A stretch of 13,621 bases of DNA, from the NCBI GenBank assembly GCA_946631075.1, contig CAMOZS010000028.1, forward strand, positions 1 through 13,621. Direction: 5' to 3'. The translations under genes were made by a program, and so were the position numbers. This DNA comes from an uncultured Bacillota bacterium. Its GTDB lineage: Bacteria > Bacillota > Clostridia > Peptostreptococcales > Anaerovoracaceae. Numbering within the stretch: the first letter of the stretch is position 1; every line of letters starts with the position of its first letter. The notes beneath the pieces are model-generated. The model was given only the letters and a program-made list of their open reading frames with translations, did no database searches and was not told the origin of the DNA. This document shows, piece after piece, positions 6,019 through 12,263 of this stretch.

Positions 6019-7449
6019 ATGGAAAGCACACTGATGCGAAAACTGCAGATCCTGGCGGACAGCGCCAAGTACGACGTGTCCTGTTCCAGCAGCGGGACGG
6101 GACGGCACGGAAGCGGCAGCATGGGCAGCGCCCGGGTGGCGGGACTGTGTCATACCTGGGCGGCGGACGGCCGCTGCGTTTCCCTGCTCAAGGTCCTCTT
6201 TACCAACAACTGCGTATATAACTGTGAGTACTGCGTCAGCCGCAGGGACAATGACTTTCCCCGGGCAAGCTTCGAGCCGGAGGAACTGGCCTCCCTGACC
6301 ATGGAGTTTTACCGGCGGAACTATATCGAGGGCCTCTTCCTGAGCTCCGCGGTGGAGATCTCGCCGGACTATACGGCGGAGAGGATCCTGAAATGCCTTA
6401 CCATTCTCCGGGAGTCCTACGGCTTCGCCGGCTATATCCACGCCAAGATCATCCCGGGCGTATCTCCGGAGCTCCTTCACCGGATCGGCCTTGCAGCCGA
6501 CCGGCTCAGCGTCAATATCGAGCTCCCCACATCCGAAAGTCTCAGGAAGTTCGCCCCCCAGAAGAAGGCTAAGCAGATCTTCGCGCCCATGAGGCAGATC
6601 ACCAACACCCTGATCGAGACCGGGTCACTGAAGGGTCCCGGCAACATGTTCAAGGGCCAGCAGCTGAACACGGCCGACCACTACCTGGGAGCGTCGGCTT
6701 TGCCCCGGGAGGCAGCTATGCCGGCGGAGACGGCCCTATCGGCGGAGGCGGCCCTGCCGGACATCCGGCGGCGGTCTCTCAAGGGAACCTTTGCCTCTGC
6801 CGGACAGACCACCCAGATGATCATCGGCGCCGGAAGCGAGACCGATCAGGCCATCCTGACCACCAGCGAGAACCTGTACCGGACCTTCAAGATGAAGAGG
6901 GTCTACTACTCGGCTTATGTGCCGGTGGTGGCAAGCCCCATCCTGCCGGACAAGCTGACCGCTCCGCCCCTGGCCAGGGAGCACCGGATCTACCAGGCGG
7001 ACTGGCTGCTCCGCTTCTACGGCTTTACCGTCAGCGAGCTCTTCGGCAAAGGCAGCGCCAACCTGGATCCGGACCTTGATCCCAAGGTCACCTGGGCCCT
7101 GCGGAATCTGGATCAGTTTCCCATCGAAGTCAACCGGGCATCCTATGAGATGCTGATGCGGATCCCGGGCATCGGCAATATCTCCGCCCGCAGGATCATC
7201 CGCCAGCGCCGGGTGAGGGCAGTCCGCTTCGAGGATCTGAAGAAGATGGGCGTGGTCATAAAGCGGGCCAAGTACTTTGTCCTCTGCTGCGGCAGGTATT
7301 ACGGGGACCACAGTTTCCAGCCGGAGACCATCCGAAACAGCATCCTTCAGATGGAAAGCGGACTGCAGCTGTCCATGTTCGATAATGACTGGAAGCCCCT
7401 GGAGACAGGGGAACGGCAGGAGAAGCTGGCCGCCGCCGGGGTCATTTAG
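6019..7449 (+). CDS. Radical SAM DNA modification/repair protein (TIGR03916-like)
   Basis: 476 residues; AAAGGAGG 6-7 bases before the ATG at 6019 supports this start over Met6. The N-terminus (LADSAKYDVSCSSSG) and the order of motifs match the radical SAM family linked to uracil-DNA glycosylase (TIGR03916), predicted to act in DNA modification or repair; its reaction is unknown. The radical SAM cluster is NNCVYNCEYC (Cys65, Cys69, Cys72, CX3CX2C), binding a 4Fe-4S cluster. A helix-hairpin-helix DNA-binding motif is visible at about 378-400 (RIPGIGNISARRIIRQRR). Residues 450-454 read QLSMF, close to the sliding-clamp-binding consensus QL[SD]LF. An Ala-rich insert with a six-residue repeat lies at about 224-256. 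More Cys pairs (22, 44, 53, 423, 424) are present. It is followed 35 bases later by its usual partner gene and preceded by LexA-type boxes, so SOS control is likely. Confidence 0.92.
   Translation: MESTLMRKLQILADSAKYDVSCSSSGTGRHGSGSMGSARVAGLCHTWAADGRCVSLLKVLFTNNCVYNCEYCVSRRDNDFPRASFEPEELASLTMEFYRRNYIEGLFLSSAVEISPDYTAERILKCLTILRESYGFAGYIHAKIIPGVSPELLHRIGLAADRLSVNIELPTSESLRKFAPQKKAKQIFAPMRQITNTLIETGSLKGPGNMFKGQQLNTADHYLGASALPREAAMPAETALSAEAALPDIRRRSLKGTFASAGQTTQMIIGAGSETDQAILTTSENLYRTFKMKRVYYSAYVPVVASPILPDKLTAPPLAREHRIYQADWLLRFYGFTVSELFGKGSANLDPDLDPKVTWALRNLDQFPIEVNRASYEMLMRIPGIGNISARRIIRQRRVRAVRFEDLKKMGVVIKRAKYFVLCCGRYYGDHSFQPETIRNSILQMESGLQLSMFDNDWKPLETGERQEKLAAAGVI
6697..6759 (+). repeat. 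18-bp coding minisatellite, about 3.5 units
   Basis: Within the radical SAM gene the units ALPREA (6697-6714), AMPAET (6715-6732), ALSAEA (6733-6750) and ALP (6751-6759) follow one another. Units two and three are the most alike in DNA (GCGGAG followed by CGGCCCT-like sequence). They make up most of a family-atypical insert. Confidence 0.7.
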
Positions 7450-7484
7450 CCGGTTGCGGGGACATAGCCCTTACGGAGGAATAC

Positions 7485-8252
7485 ATGATCGACTACATTT
7501 ACGACGGATCCTTTGACGGCCTGCTCACCGTCATCTGGCATCATTACTATACCGACCGGGCGGCGGGGATCTTCACTGAGGACCGCTACCAGCCAAGTTT
7601 CCTGCAGGGATCCATGGAGGTCGCGACCGATCCGGACAAGGCGGATAAGGTCTACCAGGCCATCCGGCAGAAGATCACTGCCCATGACCTGCGCAGCGTC
7701 TACCGGGCCTGGCTTTCCTGCGATCCCGAGAAGGAGATCAAGATCCTCCGCTATGTCGTTCTGGGATTCAGGATGGGCCACCGGACCTTCGCCCTCCATT
7801 CCGACCCGGTCGTCGCCGACTTTCAGGCTATCCTGAAGAAGATCAGCAAGGAACAGGAGCGGATGATGCAGTTCGTCCGCTTTTCCGTCATGGAAGGGGG
7901 CATCCTCTATGCCAGGATCCAGCCGGATAACGACGTCATCGAGCTGTCGGCGCCCCATTTCTGCGACCGCTTCCATCAGGAGCGTTTCATCATCCACGAC
8001 ATCGGACGGGACAAGGCCGTCATTGCGGACCACGGACGATGGCTGGTCTCAGCCTTTGCCTTATCCGAAGCGCCGAAGGCCTCGGATGAGGAACAGAACT
8101 TCCGCCGGCTCTGGAAGACCTATTTCGACCACATCGCTATCCTGGAACGGACCAACACCCGTTGCCAGAACAACTTCATCCCCGACCGCTACCGCAAACA
8201 CCTGACCGAGATCACCACCCGGCAGGAAGGGGAGGCGGGGGAAAGCATTTGA
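7485..8252 (+). CDS. TIGR03915/DUF4130 DNA metabolism protein
   Basis: 255 residues; GGAGG lies about 7 bases before the ATG. The opening MIDYIYDGSFDGLLTVIW, the central SVYRAWLSCDPEKE...LRYVVLGF region and the closing KTYFDHIAILERTNTRCQNNFIPDRYRKHLTE are recognisable as the TIGR03915 (DUF4130) family. These proteins occur next to, or fused with a uracil-DNA-glycosylase-like domain beside, the radical SAM protein of the previous entry. At 255 residues this is the stand-alone form, without the glycosylase part. Its biochemical role is unknown; partner or substrate-binding subunit of the radical SAM enzyme is the best guess. It is the second gene of the LexA-box operon. Its stop codon (8250-8252) lies within the -35 of the surE promoter, so the next unit begins immediately. 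Confidence 0.9.
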   Translation: MIDYIYDGSFDGLLTVIWHHYYTDRAAGIFTEDRYQPSFLQGSMEVATDPDKADKVYQAIRQKITAHDLRSVYRAWLSCDPEKEIKILRYVVLGFRMGHRTFALHSDPVVADFQAILKKISKEQERMMQFVRFSVMEGGILYARIQPDNDVIELSAPHFCDRFHQERFIIHDIGRDKAVIADHGRWLVSAFALSEAPKASDEEQNFRRLWKTYFDHIAILERTNTRCQNNFIPDRYRKHLTEITTRQEGEAGESI

Positions 8253-8277
8253 ACAATCCCGCGGCCTGCCGTATAAT
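8249..8277 (+). promoter_or_regulatory. Promoter of the surE operon
   Basis: TTGAAC (8249-8254), 17-base spacer, TATAAT (8272-8277). It has the same -35, spacer and -10 as the radical SAM promoter but no GTTC half-site, so the LexA box is specific to the other one. It overlaps the upstream stop codon. Start near 8284, leader about 29 bases. Confidence 0.7.
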
Positions 8278-8312
8278 AGGGACATCACTTATTATTGCAG
8301 CAGGAGAATTCT

Positions 8313-9200
8313 ATGAACATACTGATCACAAACGATGACGGATCCGATGCCAGAGGACTCCGGGAATTGGCGCGGGCTCTTCGCGAAGAGATCGGGGCGA
8401 CGATCTACGTATGCGCCCCCGACGGACAGCGGAGCGCGACCGCCCACGGGATCACCATGAACAGACCGATTCGCGTCGCCGAGGTCAGCATCCCGGGAGT
8501 CGAGCGGGCCTATGAGACATCCGGCCTTCCCGCGGACTGCGTCAAGATCGCCAAGGAGTTTTTCGGTCGGGAGGGGATCCATCTGGATATGGTCTACTCG
8601 GGCATCAACCACGGAGGGAACCTGGGAACGGACACCCTGTATTCAGGGACCGTTTCCGCGGCCATCGAGGGGAGCCTGTGCCGGATCCCCAGCGTAGCCG
8701 TGTCGGTGGACAGCCATCAGGCGGAGCACTTCGAGTACGCCTGCGAGCTGGCAGTCAATGCCGCAAAGGCTGTGGGGGCTCAGATCGAAGCCGGGACGGC
8801 GGACTACCGGACCGTACTCAACATCAATACCCCCAACCTGCCTAAGGACCAGATCAAGGGGCTGCGCTATACCATTCTCGGACCCAGGGAATACGATGAG
8901 ATCTTCGTCCCTGCCCATATGGATTCCGAGGAGGAAAGGCTGAAGAGGGACGCGGCCAGAGCGGCCGGCGGCAGAGAAGAAGGAGCGGCCTCGCCTGAGG
9001 TGATCGAAGCAGTCAGACACATGCATGTGGAGATCCCCGGAGACTTCCGCTACAGCGGAACGCCGGTCCATTACCCGGACCTTTCCGAAGAATATGATGT
9101 AGTGGCCAACCAGGACGGCTACGCCAGCATCACCCCGATCCACTCGGACCTTACCCACTGGAAGATGCTGGACCAGATCCGGACCTGGAATCTGGGCTGA
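8313..9200 (+). CDS. surE: 5'/3'-nucleotidase SurE
   Basis: 295 residues from the ATG at 8313 (AGGAGA upstream); the product then begins MNILITNDDG, the canonical SurE start. SurE is a cytoplasmic divalent-metal phosphatase acting on nucleoside 5'- and 3'-monophosphates and sometimes exopolyphosphate. Expected metal ligands are present: Asp8, Asp9, Ser41 (GQRSATAH) and Asn99 (SGINHGGNLG). Most SurE proteins are about 250 residues. The extra length is mainly an Ala/Glu/Arg/Gly-rich stretch near residues 208-235 (after PAHMDSEEERLKR), before the C-terminal segment that ends in a typical SITPIHSDLT. It heads a likely three-gene operon: the isochorismatase-like gene follows after 29 bases. Nothing suggests loss of activity. 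Confidence 0.95.
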   Translation: MNILITNDDGSDARGLRELARALREEIGATIYVCAPDGQRSATAHGITMNRPIRVAEVSIPGVERAYETSGLPADCVKIAKEFFGREGIHLDMVYSGINHGGNLGTDTLYSGTVSAAIEGSLCRIPSVAVSVDSHQAEHFEYACELAVNAAKAVGAQIEAGTADYRTVLNINTPNLPKDQIKGLRYTILGPREYDEIFVPAHMDSEEERLKRDAARAAGGREEGAASPEVIEAVRHMHVEIPGDFRYSGTPVHYPDLSEEYDVVANQDGYASITPIHSDLTHWKMLDQIRTWNLG

Positions 9201-9229
9201 ATGAAGAGATAAAGCAAAGGAGGAAGCAA

Positions 9230-9775
9230 ATGGCTTTGATCAACCGAGAAGATACCGTTTTTATCGCGATCGATTATCAGGAGAAGCTGATGCCGGTCAT
9301 GTCGAACAAGGAGGACCTGGAGGATAAGGTCTGCCGCCTGGCGGAAGGGCTGAAGGCGATGGGGATCCCCCACATCGTCACCCAGCAGTACACCAGGGGG
9401 ATCGGGGAGACCATCCCCAGCATCGCGGAGGCCATCGGCGAGTTTACCCCCATTGACAAGACCAGCTTCAGCTGCATGAACAACGAGGAGTTCGTCAGCC
9501 AGCTGAAGGCCACCGGCAGGAAGACCGCCATCGTATGCGGCATCGAAGCCCACATCTGCCTGCAGCAGACGGTGCTCCAGCTTTTGGAAGAGGGCTACAA
9601 AGTGTATGTCCCCATCGACTGTGTTTCCTCGAGAAGCCAGAGGGACTGCATGTGGAGCACAGAGCGGATGGGCAGAGCCGGGGCCATCATGACCACCTAT
9701 GAAGCTGTTCTTTACGAGCTTTTGGGCGGGTCAAAAGCGCCGGAATTCAAGGCCATCTCAAAGATCGTCAAATAA
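9230..9775 (+). CDS. Isochorismatase-family cysteine hydrolase
   Basis: 181 residues, typical for the family; a strong AAAGGAGG sits 6-7 bases before the ATG. The cysteine hydrolase triad can be read: Asp15 (FIAIDYQEKL), Lys77 (PIDKTSFS) and Cys110 in GIEAHICLQQT, whose Gly-Ile-Glu-Ala-His-Ile-Cys order is diagnostic. Family members hydrolyse isochorismate, nicotinamide, ureidoacrylate, N-carbamoyl compounds or other amides. There is no isochorismate or siderophore gene nearby and no nicotinamidase-type metal site that I can recognise, so the substrate is left open; YcaC-like or other amidohydrolase subfamilies are possible. It probably shares the surE promoter, and the next gene starts 33 bases after its stop. 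Confidence 0.92.
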   Translation: MALINREDTVFIAIDYQEKLMPVMSNKEDLEDKVCRLAEGLKAMGIPHIVTQQYTRGIGETIPSIAEAIGEFTPIDKTSFSCMNNEEFVSQLKATGRKTAIVCGIEAHICLQQTVLQLLEEGYKVYVPIDCVSSRSQRDCMWSTERMGRAGAIMTTYEAVLYELLGGSKAPEFKAISKIVK

Positions 9776-9808
9776 CGATCCGTGGAAGCGGAGACGGGAG
9801 ATTCTTTT

Positions 9809-10750
9809 ATGTATATGTTTGACAACAGGATCACCATCGAAGACCGGCCGATCCTGGAGAAGTATCTGAACGGGTACGAATACAAGACTTCGGGCCTGTC
9901 CTTCAGCGCCCAGTACATGTGGCGGGAGAGCAACATGTTCAGCTGGGACATGATCGGAGAATATATGTGCATCTGCGGGGTCAGCCATCTGGAACTTGAG
10001 GAGGGGATCATCCTGCCCTTCATGTTCCCGCCCCTGACCTGCACGGGAGAGTACGACAGGGAGGCCCTGCGGGAGACCATCTTACAGGCAAGGGAAATCT
10101 TCAAGGAGAAAGGCCAGCCTTTCAGCCTGCGTCTGGTCCCCTTCCACCTGATGGAGATCATCAAGGAGGCGGTGCCGGAGCTGCGCTGGGAGGATGACCG
10201 GCCCAACTACGACTACATCTATCTGACCCAGGAACTGATCGAGCTCAAGGGAAGGAAATTCCACGGCAAGAAGAACCACCTCAATTATTTCAAGAAGACC
10301 TATGATTACGAATATGTCGAGCTGACTTCGGATATGGCCGATGAGTGCATGCAGTTCATCGCCGAGTTCAACGACCGCAAGGACGTGCCCGACCATGAGC
10401 GGGAGATGCTCAGGTATGAGGAGGAGGCCATGGAGGACGTCTTCCGCAACCTGGAAGCGGTAGGCTACACGGCGGGAGCTATCCGCATCGACGGGAAGAT
10501 CGAGGCCCTGGCTGTCGGAGGCCAGCTGGGCGGCAACACCATCACCGAGCACGTGGAGAAGGCCAATGTCAACTACCGCGGACTCTATCAGGCCATCAAC
10601 AACGAATTCTGCAGGCACGTGGCTTCCCGGGCCAAATACATCAACCGGGAGGAGGACATGGGCATACCGAATCTGCGAAAGGCCAAACTCTCCTATCAGC
10701 CCTGCAAACTGCTGGAGAAGTACATCGGCGTCTTCCGGCAGGACCGGTGA
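9809..10750 (+). CDS. DUF2156 (LPG synthase C-terminal-like) protein
   Basis: 313 residues from the ATG at 9809, with ACGGGAG about 8 bases upstream; a GTG at 9782 in the same frame has no ribosome site, and an ATG at 9815 is a third option. The protein matches the stand-alone DUF2156 family, which is related to the C-terminal GNAT-like catalytic domain of phosphatidylglycerol lysyltransferases (MprF). Recognisable segments are the N-terminal SFSAQYMWR region, DYIYLTQELIELKGRKFHGKKNH (about 148-171), YDYEYVEL, and the C-terminal YINREEDMGIPNLRKAKLSYQP. No membrane segments are present, so it would be a soluble acyl- or aminoacyl-transferase-like protein. Its substrate is unknown; such genes are frequent in Clostridia. 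Last gene of the surE unit; a weak terminator-like hairpin follows at 10786-10800. Confidence 0.88.
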   Translation: MYMFDNRITIEDRPILEKYLNGYEYKTSGLSFSAQYMWRESNMFSWDMIGEYMCICGVSHLELEEGIILPFMFPPLTCTGEYDREALRETILQAREIFKEKGQPFSLRLVPFHLMEIIKEAVPELRWEDDRPNYDYIYLTQELIELKGRKFHGKKNHLNYFKKTYDYEYVELTSDMADECMQFIAEFNDRKDVPDHEREMLRYEEEAMEDVFRNLEAVGYTAGAIRIDGKIEALAVGGQLGGNTITEHVEKANVNYRGLYQAINNEFCRHVASRAKYINREEDMGIPNLRKAKLSYQPCKLLEKYIGVFRQDR

Positions 10751-10785
10751 ATATTTTAACAGGATCGGAGCCCGTGAAAAAAAGA

Positions 10786-10813
10786 TATTCCGATGGAATA
10801 ATCAGAGTTTCTT
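10786..10813 (+). terminator. Weak terminator-like hairpin after the surE operon
   Basis: TATTCC (10786-10791) and GGAATA (10795-10800) form a 6-bp stem with a 3-base loop. A T-rich stretch (GTTTCTTTTCTT) begins only about 8 bases later, so this is a poor rho-independent terminator, but nothing better is seen. Confidence 0.35.
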
Positions 10814-10852
10814 TTCTTGCGTTAAAAAATTAACAAAAGTTGCCGAAAACAC

Positions 10853-10880
10853 TTGAAATCCAATAATATTATGGTATGAT
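10853..10880 (+). promoter_or_regulatory. Strong promoter of the thiolase gene
   Basis: TTGAAA (10853-10858), 16-base spacer, TATGAT (10875-10880) with extended -10 TGG at 10872-10874, in an AT-rich patch that stands out from the surrounding GC-rich sequence. Start near 10887, giving a leader of about 130 bases. Confidence 0.75.
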
Positions 10881-10886
10881 TGTAAA

Positions 10887-11017
10887 TAAGCAGCCGGCAT
10901 CTGCTGCTGCAGAAGATTGGTTTCACCGTACAAGGGAGGTTTCCTCCTGAGGGATCCGATAGGACCCGCAGTCCGGTGCAGGAATACGAGTTCTAACTAA
11001 CAAAGGAGGAAATCATT
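10887..11017 (+). promoter_or_regulatory. Structured thiolase leader with anti-Shine-Dalgarno
   Basis: The leader holds a small stem AGCAG/CTGCT (10889-10905), a hairpin GGAGG-TTT-CCTCC (10935-10947), and a hairpin at 10951-10967 (GGG-bulged A-TCC, loop GATA, GGACCC). The tract TTTCCTCCT (10940-10948) is exactly complementary to AGGAGGAAA (11004-11012), the thiolase ribosome-binding site; a G-U and a G-C pair extend this to 11 bp. The tract can pair with only one partner at a time, the layout of a translational switch. I recognise no known riboswitch class. No T-run follows any hairpin, so attenuation of transcription is unlikely. Confidence 0.5.
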
Positions 11018-12199
11018 ATGAAAGAAGTAGTAATTGCCAGTGCAGCGAGAACAGCCATCGGTAAGTTCGGCGGAACGTTGAAGGACATTCCGACAAGACA
11101 GCTGGGGGCAATCGCCATCAAGGGCGCGATCGAGAGAGCTGGCATCCAGGCAGATCAGGTAGACGAAGTCGTTATGGGCTGCGTACTGCAGGGCGGACTT
11201 GGACAGAACGTTGCACGGCAGATGATGCTGGACGCCGGACTTCCAGTAGAGACCCCGGCATTTACTATCAATAAGGTCTGCGGATCCGGACTGAGAGCAG
11301 TCGAGCTGGCAGCTCAGATCATCAAGGCTGGCGATGCTGACATCGTCGTCGCAGGTGGTGCTGAGAACATGTCCGCAACAGGATACACCGTACCGGCAGC
11401 CAGATGGGGAGCCAGAATGTTCAACACAGAGATGAAGGACATGATGGTCAACGATGGTCTGTGGGACGTCTTCAACAACTATCACATGGGTATGACAGCT
11501 GAGAACGTTGCTGAGCAGTGGGGCATCACCAGAGAAGAACTGGATGAGTTCTCCGTGATCTCCCAGCAGAGAGCAGAAGCAGCAGTAGACGGCGGCGTAT
11601 TCGATGAAGAAATCGTTCCGGTCGAAGTACCGCAGAGAAAGAAAGACCCGATCATCTTCAACAGAGATGAGCACCTGACCCGCGGATCCACGATGGAGAA
11701 GCTCGCTAAGCTGAAGCCGGCATTCAAGAGAGACGGCGGAGTTGTCACAGCAGCGAACGCTTCCGGAATCAATGACTCCGGCGCAGCAGTCGTTGTTATG
11801 TCCAAGGAAAAGGCTGAGGAGCTGGGAATCGAGCCTATGGCTACCATCGTTTCCTACGCTTCCGCAGGCGTTGATCCGTCCATCATGGGCGTTGGCCCGG
11901 TTCCGTCCTCCAAGAAGGCACTGGAAAAGGCTGGCCTGACCATCGAGGATATCGATCTGGTAGAAGCAAACGAAGCATTCGCGGCACAGTCCCTGGCAGT
12001 CCGTAAGGATCTGGGCCTGGATCCGGAGAAGACCAACGTCAACGGCGGCGCGATCGCCCTTGGTCACCCGATCGGAGCATCCGGCTGCAGAATCCTCGTT
12101 ACCCTGCTGTACGAGATGAAGAGAAGAGACGCCAAGAAGGGTCTCGCAACTCTGTGCATCGGCGGCGGCATGGGCACCGCTCTGATCGTCGAAAGATAA
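11018..12199 (+). CDS. thlA: Acetyl-CoA C-acetyltransferase (thiolase)
   Basis: 393 residues, full family length; AAAGGAGG about 8 bases before the ATG. The enzyme condenses two acetyl-CoA to acetoacetyl-CoA (or runs in reverse), the first step towards butyrate, and is cytoplasmic. Catalytic residues are all present: Cys88 in NKVCGSGLRAV, the NEAFAA loop, His350 in GHPIGASG and Cys380 in CIGGGMG. Sequence style is that of clostridial biosynthetic thiolases. In many butyrate producers it sits with crt, bcd, etf and hbd; here it is alone, between its own promoter and a strong terminator. Codon use differs from its neighbours: nearly every Arg is AGA and Ala is often GCA, whereas flanking genes use CGG and GCC/GCG. 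With the strong promoter this suggests high expression. The leader may regulate translation. Confidence 0.96.
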   Translation: MKEVVIASAARTAIGKFGGTLKDIPTRQLGAIAIKGAIERAGIQADQVDEVVMGCVLQGGLGQNVARQMMLDAGLPVETPAFTINKVCGSGLRAVELAAQIIKAGDADIVVAGGAENMSATGYTVPAARWGARMFNTEMKDMMVNDGLWDVFNNYHMGMTAENVAEQWGITREELDEFSVISQQRAEAAVDGGVFDEEIVPVEVPQRKKDPIIFNRDEHLTRGSTMEKLAKLKPAFKRDGGVVTAANASGINDSGAAVVVMSKEKAEELGIEPMATIVSYASAGVDPSIMGVGPVPSSKKALEKAGLTIEDIDLVEANEAFAAQSLAVRKDLGLDPEKTNVNGGAIALGHPIGASGCRILVTLLYEMKRRDAKKGLATLCIGGGMGTALIVER

Positions 12200-12221
12200 T
12201 CAGAACTGTAGTAAGCTATGT

Positions 12222-12252
12222 AACGGAGCGGCCTCGCCGCTCCGTTTGTTTT
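12222..12252 (+). terminator. Rho-independent terminator of the thiolase gene
   Basis: AACGGAGCGGC (12222-12232) pairs perfectly with GCCGCTCCGTT (12236-12246) around a CTC loop, an 11-bp GC-rich stem, followed by TGTTTT. The T-tract runs straight into the AGGAGG of the next gene. Confidence 0.93.
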
Positions 12253-12263
12253 AGGAGGAGAAT

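Noticed and set aside
9782..9808. GTG start at 9782 for the DUF2156 gene
   Set aside because: No Shine-Dalgarno before it; the ATG at 9809 has one and fits the usual family N-terminus.
10887..11017. T-box or other known riboswitch in the thiolase leader
   Set aside because: I found no T-box sequence (AGGGTGGNACCGCG) and no conserved core of a common metabolite riboswitch; no terminator/antiterminator pair is visible either.
10997..12067. Long open frame (356 codons) on the minus strand across the thiolase gene
   Set aside because: It is exactly antisense to a complete thiolase with all catalytic residues, is Ser/Cys/Leu-rich without recognisable motifs, and arises from the codon bias of the real gene.
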